Assembly: GCF_023283485.1 (NCBI RefSeq)
Contig: NZ_JAKILU010000016.1
Location: 30,344-94,343, forward strand
Origin: Shewanella glacialipiscicola
GTDB lineage: Bacteria > Pseudomonadota > Gammaproteobacteria > Enterobacterales > Shewanellaceae
Length of the DNA: 64,000 bases
Reading direction: 5' to 3'
The notes below the pieces were generated by a model. It made no database searches. It had not been told where the DNA came from and was given only the letters and a program-made list of their open reading frames with translations. This document shows positions 59,462 through 64,000 of the stretch, piece after piece. The stretch's first letter is position 1, and each line of letters opens with the position of its first letter. A program made the position numbers and the translations under genes.

Positions 59462-59573
59462 AGGTATCAAGGCAGAGAAGTGGCTAATGATGGACTTGGT
59501 ATTTACACCGTCTAGCCTCATATCAACACCAACTAAACAAATTTAGATTGAATGAAATTTTCCGGAGGACCTC

Positions 59574-61493
59574 ATGGGTAAAATTATTGGTATCGATTTA
59601 GGCACAACGAACTCTTGTGTAGCTGTCCTCGATGGCGGCAAAGCACGTGTTATTGAAAATGCTGAAGGCGATCGCACTACACCGTCAATTATCGCTTATA
59701 CAGACGATGAAATCATTGTCGGTTCGCCAGCAAAGCGTCAAGCTGTGACTAACCCAACTAACACATTCTTCGCGATTAAGCGTTTGATCGGTCGTCGTTT
59801 TAAAGATGATGAAGTTCAACGTGACGTGAACATCATGCCATTCAAAATCATTGCAGCCGACAACGGTGATGCATGGGTTGAATCGCGTGGTAATAAAATG
59901 GCACCACCACAAGTGTCTGCTGAAATCTTGAAAAAGATGAAGAAAACAGCAGAAGACTTTTTAGGTGAAGAAGTAACAGAAGCAGTTATTACTGTTCCTG
60001 CCTACTTTAACGATTCACAACGTCAAGCCACTAAAGATGCCGGTCGCATCGCAGGTCTTGATGTTAAGCGTATTATCAACGAACCAACGGCAGCTGCATT
60101 AGCCTACGGTATTGATAAGAAGCAAGGCGACAACATTGTTGCGGTATACGACTTAGGTGGTGGTACGTTCGATATCTCTATCATCGAAATCGATAGCAAC
60201 GATGGTGACCAAACATTTGAAGTATTGGCAACTAACGGTGATACCCACTTAGGTGGTGAAGACTTCGACAACCGTTTGATCAACTACTTAGCTGATGAAT
60301 TCAAGAAAGAACAAGGTCTTGATCTGCGTAAAGATGCCTTGGCAATGCAACGTCTGAAAGAAGCGGCTGAGAAAGCAAAAATTGAGCTTTCAAGCACAAA
60401 TCACACAGAAGTTAACTTGCCATACATTACAGCAGACGCAACCGGTCCTAAGCATTTAGTGATTAAAATCACTCGTGCTAAGTTAGAAGCACTGGTTGAA
60501 GACATGATTATGCGCACATTAGAGCCATTAAAAGTTGCCTTGGCTGACGCTGATTTATCAGTATCAGACATCAACGAAGTGATTCTTGTGGGTGGTCAAA
60601 CACGTATGCCTAAGGTTCAAGAAGTGGTAACAAACTTCTTCGGTAAAGAACCTCGTAAAGACGTGAACCCAGATGAAGCCGTTGCCGTAGGTGCTGCGAT
60701 TCAAGCCGGTGTTCTGTCGGGCGAAGTGAAAGACGTATTACTGTTAGACGTAACACCACTGTCTTTGGGTATTGAAACCATGGGCAGCGTAATGACCAAG
60801 CTGATTGAGAAAAACACTACGATTCCTACTAAGGCGCAGCAAGTGTTCTCAACAGCAGATGACAACCAAAGTGCAGTGACGATTCACGTACTGCAAGGTG
60901 AGCGTAAGCAAGCGAGCGCGAACAAGTCATTAGGTCAGTTTAATTTAGACGGTATTGAGCCTGCACCACGCGGCCAGCCACAAATTGAAGTGATGTTCGA
61001 CATCGACGCCGACGGTATTTTACATGTGTCTGCGACAGACAAGAAAACCGGCAAGAAACAAAACATCACCATCAAAGCCTCTTCTGGCTTAAGCGAAGAA
61101 GAAGTGGCACAAATGGTACGTGATGCTGAAGCTCACGCAGATGAAGACAAAAAGTTTGAAGAGTTAGTGCAAGCACGTAACCAAGCTGACGGCTTAGTCC
61201 ACGGGACTAAGAAACAAGTTGAAGAAGCGGGCGATGCACTGCCAAGCGAAGATAAAGAGAAGATCGAAGCTGCTATGGCTGCTGTTGACACTGCCATCAA
61301 AGGCAATGACAAAGAAGCCATTGAAAAGGCAACTCAAAACTTAATCGAAGCGTCTGCTAAGCTGATGGAAATTGCTCAAGCTAAGTCTCAAGCTCAAGGC
61401 GGCGACAATGCCGACGCGGGCAAACAGGCTAACGCTGCTGCCGATGATGTTGTCGATGCTGAATTCGAAGAAGTGAAAGACGACAAGAAATAA
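59574..61493 (+). CDS. dnaK: Chaperone DnaK (Hsp70)
   Basis: 639-residue Hsp70. N-terminal ATPase: [45 protein letters not shown]. Substrate domain: [16 protein letters not shown], the linker region. C-terminal lid is rich in alanine and ends [13 protein letters not shown], typical of proteobacterial DnaK. GGAGG precedes the ATG. First gene of dnaK-dnaJ. Confidence 0.98.
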   Translation: MGKIIGIDLGTTNSCVAVLDGGKARVIENAEGDRTTPSIIAYTDDEIIVGSPAKRQAVTNPTNTFFAIKRLIGRRFKDDEVQRDVNIMPFKIIAADNGDAWVESRGNKMAPPQVSAEILKKMKKTAEDFLGEEVTEAVITVPAYFNDSQRQATKDAGRIAGLDVKRIINEPTAAALAYGIDKKQGDNIVAVYDLGGGTFDISIIEIDSNDGDQTFEVLATNGDTHLGGEDFDNRLINYLADEFKKEQGLDLRKDALAMQRLKEAAEKAKIELSSTNHTEVNLPYITADATGPKHLVIKITRAKLEALVEDMIMRTLEPLKVALADADLSVSDINEVILVGGQTRMPKVQEVVTNFFGKEPRKDVNPDEAVAVGAAIQAGVLSGEVKDVLLLDVTPLSLGIETMGSVMTKLIEKNTTIPTKAQQVFSTADDNQSAVTIHVLQGERKQASANKSLGQFNLDGIEPAPRGQPQIEVMFDIDADGILHVSATDKKTGKKQNITIKASSGLSEEEVAQMVRDAEAHADEDKKFEELVQARNQADGLVHGTKKQVEEAGDALPSEDKEKIEAAMAAVDTAIKGNDKEAIEKATQNLIEASAKLMEIAQAKSQAQGGDNADAGKQANAAADDVVDAEFEEVKDDKK

Positions 61494-61541
61494 TGATTTG
61501 TTCTCAATCAAATCGATTGATTTCAAATAGTTAATTTCTAG

Positions 61542-61577
61542 GCGGGCGTTACGGGGCAACCCTAACGCCCGTTTGTT
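61542..61577 (+). terminator. Partial terminator between dnaK and dnaJ
   Basis: CGGGCGTTA and TAACGCCCG form a 9-bp stem around a CGGGGCAACCC loop region, followed by TTTGTT only. Probably attenuates dnaJ relative to dnaK, as known in many dnaKJ operons. Confidence 0.65.
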
Positions 61578-61602
61578 CAACTTAAGCCAGAAGCATGAGA
61601 TT

Positions 61603-62742
61603 ATGTCAAAGCGAGATTATTACGAAGTATTAGGTGTCAGTCGTGACACCAGCGAACGTGAAATTAAAAAGGCCTACAAACGTCTGGCCATGAAATTTCA
61701 CCCAGATCGCAACCCCGGCGACAAAACCGCAGAAGCTAGCTTTAAAGAAATTAAAGAAGCTTACGAGATCCTAACCGACGCCGACAAAAAAGCGGCTTAT
61801 GACCAGTTTGGTCATGCAGGTGTCGATCCTAATCGCGGTGGCGGTGGTTACGGTGGTGGACAGGGCGATTTCGGTGATATCTTCGGTGATGTCTTTGGCG
61901 ATATTTTCGGCGGTGGACGTCGTGGTGGCGGCGGTCAACGTCAAGCGGCTCGAGGCTCAGATTTACGTTACAACCTCGAATTATCACTGGAAGAAGCGGT
62001 TAAAGGTTTCACCAAAGAATTACGTATACCCACACTGGCAAGTTGTGATCTGTGTGACGGCAGCGGCGCTAAAAAAGGCACCTCAGCAACCACTTGTGGC
62101 ACCTGTCATGGCCAAGGCCAAGTACAAATGCGTCAAGGATTCTTTGCCGTACAACAAGCTTGTCCAACCTGTCATGGTCGCGGCAAGATCATCAAAGATC
62201 CTTGTACCAAGTGCCATGGCGATGGCCGTGTTGAAAAGAGCAAAACCTTATCAGTTAAAATCCCAGCTGGCGTCGATACGGGTGACCGTATTCGTTTAGC
62301 CGGTGAAGGCGAAGCAGGTGAGTTTGGCGCGCCTCCAGGGGATTTATACGTTCAGGTCAGTGTGCGTGAGCATGCGATTTTCGTCCGTGATGGTAACAAC
62401 CTCTACTGCGAAGTGCCGATATCCTTCAGTAAAGCGGCCCTAGGCGGCGAGATTGAAGTACCCACACTGGATGGTAAAGTGAGCCTTAAAATCCCAGCCG
62501 AAACACAAACGGGTCGTATGTTCCGTTTACGTGGCAAAGGGGTTAAATCGGTTCGTAGCCATGCTGTTGGCGACTTGCTCTGCAAAGTGGTTATGGAAAC
62601 ACCGGTTAGCTTAAACGAACGTCAAAAAGAACTGTTACGCGAATTTGAAGCCACCCTAACGGGTGAGTCAAGAAAGCACAGCCCAAAGGCTGAAGGTTTT
62701 TTTGATGGCGTGAAGAAGTTTTTTCAAGACTTGAATAGCTAA
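61603..62742 (+). CDS. dnaJ: Chaperone DnaJ (Hsp40)
   Basis: 379-residue co-chaperone. J-domain with HPD ([10 protein letters not shown]), G/F-rich region, zinc-finger domain with four CxxCxGxG repeats ([32 protein letters not shown]), then two beta-barrel substrate domains. Start ATG 61603 ([13 protein letters not shown]). Follows dnaK after the attenuating hairpin. Confidence 0.98.
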   Translation: MSKRDYYEVLGVSRDTSEREIKKAYKRLAMKFHPDRNPGDKTAEASFKEIKEAYEILTDADKKAAYDQFGHAGVDPNRGGGGYGGGQGDFGDIFGDVFGDIFGGGRRGGGGQRQAARGSDLRYNLELSLEEAVKGFTKELRIPTLASCDLCDGSGAKKGTSATTCGTCHGQGQVQMRQGFFAVQQACPTCHGRGKIIKDPCTKCHGDGRVEKSKTLSVKIPAGVDTGDRIRLAGEGEAGEFGAPPGDLYVQVSVREHAIFVRDGNNLYCEVPISFSKAALGGEIEVPTLDGKVSLKIPAETQTGRMFRLRGKGVKSVRSHAVGDLLCKVVMETPVSLNERQKELLREFEATLTGESRKHSPKAEGFFDGVKKFFQDLNS

Positions 62743-62789
62743 CTTGGTCTAGTGGCGCAGCTGTTATGTTAGCTGCGCTTTAGATGAAT

Positions 62790-62826
62790 AAAGCCCCGCA
62801 GTGTTTAACACCGCGGGGCTTTTTTA
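62790..62826 (+). terminator. Terminator of dnaKJ
   Basis: AAGCCCCGC and GCGGGGCTT stem with inner GTGTT/AACAC pairing, then TTTTT. Confidence 0.9.
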
Positions 62827-62871
62827 TGTCACAAATCTAGTTTGATATTTTGATTCTTTTTAAAAGAAAAG

Positions 62872-63103
62872 TCAAAGTCGTGGGGCTTCACCCCCTGATG
62901 TTTTAATCAAAAGTCGACCAAGGAGGACTGCTCGTCCTATCCTCCTTGGATTCTCCATGACGCCCCCAACGGAGTTGAAAGCCCCTTGTGCTCATTGGCA
63001 AATTTGCTGACGCTTCCAATGGGGCGTCCCTTCCCCTCGAAAGCTAGCTCGCCATCCATGGCGAGACTCACGCAATTTGCCAACTCGCCCTGCGGCAACT
63101 CCG
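62872..63103 (-). repeat. Dispersed structured repeat, copy 2
   Basis: Inverted relative to copy 1 at 23092-23310 and closely matching it. Stem CCAAGGAGGA / TCCTCCTTGG (62918-62949), long-range CAACTCCG near 63096-63103, and the hairpin CTCGCCATCCATGGCGAG (63048-63065) are kept. The GTGGGG/CCCCAC hairpin is separated from the CCTCCTTGG stem by about 20 extra bases absent in copy 1. No ORF is credible inside. It lies between dnaJ's terminator and the HEPN-like gene. Confidence 0.8.
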
Positions 63104-63178
63104 AGGGGATGGTGTCTTCTTTAAACTCTGATGTTATCGGTAAATTATTAAGGCATTAAAGTTATGCCTGTCCGAATT

Positions 63179-63982
63179 TTAGCGAGCACTCAGGTGCTCC
63201 TCTATCTGAGAAACAAGATGCGTGCACTGTTTTACTAATTCGATGATCGCATCCGACTCAATCTGATGCTGATTTCCATCTTTATCGAAGCCATTCCTAT
63301 GTACGCAATCATGTCTGATGAGGATTGCTTTGAAAAGCCACTCTATATTACCAAAATCAATGTCGAGTACAGAAAAGTACATCGGCTTTATTTTCTTTAA
63401 ATCGTGAAAGATAAGATCCTTGAGGTAGCGTGCAACTAGGAATTTCAAGTCTTCCCACTGTGTGAAAATTTCTTTTAATGAAAACTGTCTCTTTGCAAGC
63501 TCAGGATCCGTTTCCACCAACCTTCTGATTAGTAAGTCAGAATTCACAACTGTTGAGATAAAGCTGCTTGCGAGATAGGCCTCAATTGCAGTTACTACTT
63601 GTGCGAAAAGCATGTTATTGAGCGTTGCTTTGTGCTCTTGGTGATGTTGATAGCGAAGTAGTGCAATAACGTCAGTAGAAACCTTTCTATAGATATCAAG
63701 TTGTTGTGTACTTTCAATTTCTGCTGTGACTTCTTCTTGTCCAAAATGGTCGAGAACATCAAATGTTAAATCAATAATATTAGGGATAAAAATATCTGTT
63801 TCTGACATTCTGGATACTATATGAGCATCATATTCTTGGCCACAACCATCACAAACAAATGTTTTCCAATACTCGCGAAGACTTTCTTCGTCTGTAGCTG
63901 CTGAAATATTGAAGTGGCATAGTGAATTTGGCCACCTAATAAGAAATGTTATGATCTCATTCATAGCGAATTTAGGTGACAA
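63179..63982 (-). CDS. HEPN-like protein with N-terminal Cys pair, start uncertain
   Basis: At least 267 residues; reading is open to the window edge, so the true start may lie outside. A Cys-x2-Cys pair (CDGC, about residue 44-47) is in the N-terminal part. The C-terminal half is helical and contains LIRHDCVHRNG near residue 222-231, an R-x4-H motif of HEPN ribonucleases, preceded by the long helices typical of that fold. No antitoxin gene is adjacent in the window. It resembles stand-alone HEPN hypotheticals found in variable regions, but function is inferred from the motif alone. Confidence 0.6.
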   Translation of the reverse strand: MSPKFAMNEIITFLIRWPNSLCHFNISAATDEESLREYWKTFVCDGCGQEYDAHIVSRMSETDIFIPNIIDLTFDVLDHFGQEEVTAEIESTQQLDIYRKVSTDVIALLRYQHHQEHKATLNNMLFAQVVTAIEAYLASSFISTVVNSDLLIRRLVETDPELAKRQFSLKEIFTQWEDLKFLVARYLKDLIFHDLKKIKPMYFSVLDIDFGNIEWLFKAILIRHDCVHRNGFDKDGNQHQIESDAIIELVKQCTHLVSQIEEHLSAR

Positions 63983-64000
63983 AATGAATAAAAGTAAACG

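Noticed and set aside
61799..62299. 166-codon frame within dnaJ
   Set aside because: Alternate frame of the repetitive glycine-rich and zinc-finger coding sequence of dnaJ.
1..64000. CRISPR arrays, rRNA or tRNA genes, complete insertion sequences, prophage genes
   Set aside because: I saw no regularly spaced repeats, no tRNA-like cloverleaf with CCA context, and no transposase, integrase or phage structural ORF.

Overview
The window looks like about 64 kb of a gammaproteobacterial chromosome, most probably Shewanella. This rests on the combination and order of genes: a complete Na+-translocating NADH dehydrogenase operon with apbE and nqrM, an ExeM-type nuclease with a GlyGly-CTERM tail, an S46 peptidase, luxS, two bacterioferritin genes, dinB with a LexA box, proBA and dnaKJ. 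Genes are densely packed on both strands. Almost all are ordinary chromosomal housekeeping or respiratory genes. Accessory sequence is limited to about 21.9-23.3 kb and to the right edge from about 62.9 kb.

Left part (1-12 kb). A minus-strand run holds a secreted M1 aminopeptidase (cut by the window edge), an LpoB-like lipoprotein, a COG3014-type lipoprotein, a peptide deformylase, slyX and a WD40-repeat lipoprotein. On the plus strand follow an FkpA-like FKBP, the extracellular nuclease ExeM, a MenI/YdiI-type thioesterase, a small membrane protein and a catalase preceded by a 17-codon leader ORF.

12-22 kb. norV and norW (flavorubredoxin NO reductase and its reductase) are divergent from norR, with a sigma-54 promoter and three NorR-type sites between them. 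Next come an UPF0016/MneA-type manganese exporter behind a yybP-ykoY manganese riboswitch, an aromatic amino acid permease and an S46 dipeptidyl-peptidase.

22-31 kb. A paiB-like gene sits between two integron attC-like sites, next to one copy of a structured dispersed repeat of about 220 bp. Then come an RsuA-family pseudouridine synthase, a MetT-type NhaC-family transporter with a near-perfect MetJ operator, a chemoreceptor, an EamA exporter with a divergent AraC regulator, a 29-residue basic protein missed by length cut-offs, and an Rnk/GreA C-terminal-domain protein.

31-47 kb. After a gene-poor kilobase come metY, rlmG, an AlkB-like oxygenase, bolA, luxS and a TonB-dependent receptor with a short plug. 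The nqrABCDEF-apbE-nqrM cluster follows, where apbE supplies the FMN transfer and nqrM the maturation needed by Nqr. Two bacterioferritin subunits with complementary active-site losses come next.

47-64 kb. LexA-controlled dinB, pepD and an M17 aminopeptidase are followed by an unusual leader with several GGA motifs in hairpin loops, a 32-codon ORF and a terminator. Then come an AzgA-type purine permease, proBA, ybaK, an EamA transporter, and dnaK-dnaJ behind a sigma-32-like promoter. The second copy of the dispersed repeat lies after dnaJ, and a HEPN-like protein runs to or past the window edge.

The observations I rate highest are the two-copy structured repeat (stem preserved by compensatory changes), the paiB gene cassette, and the GGA-hairpin leader with its small ORF at 52.5-53.0 kb.
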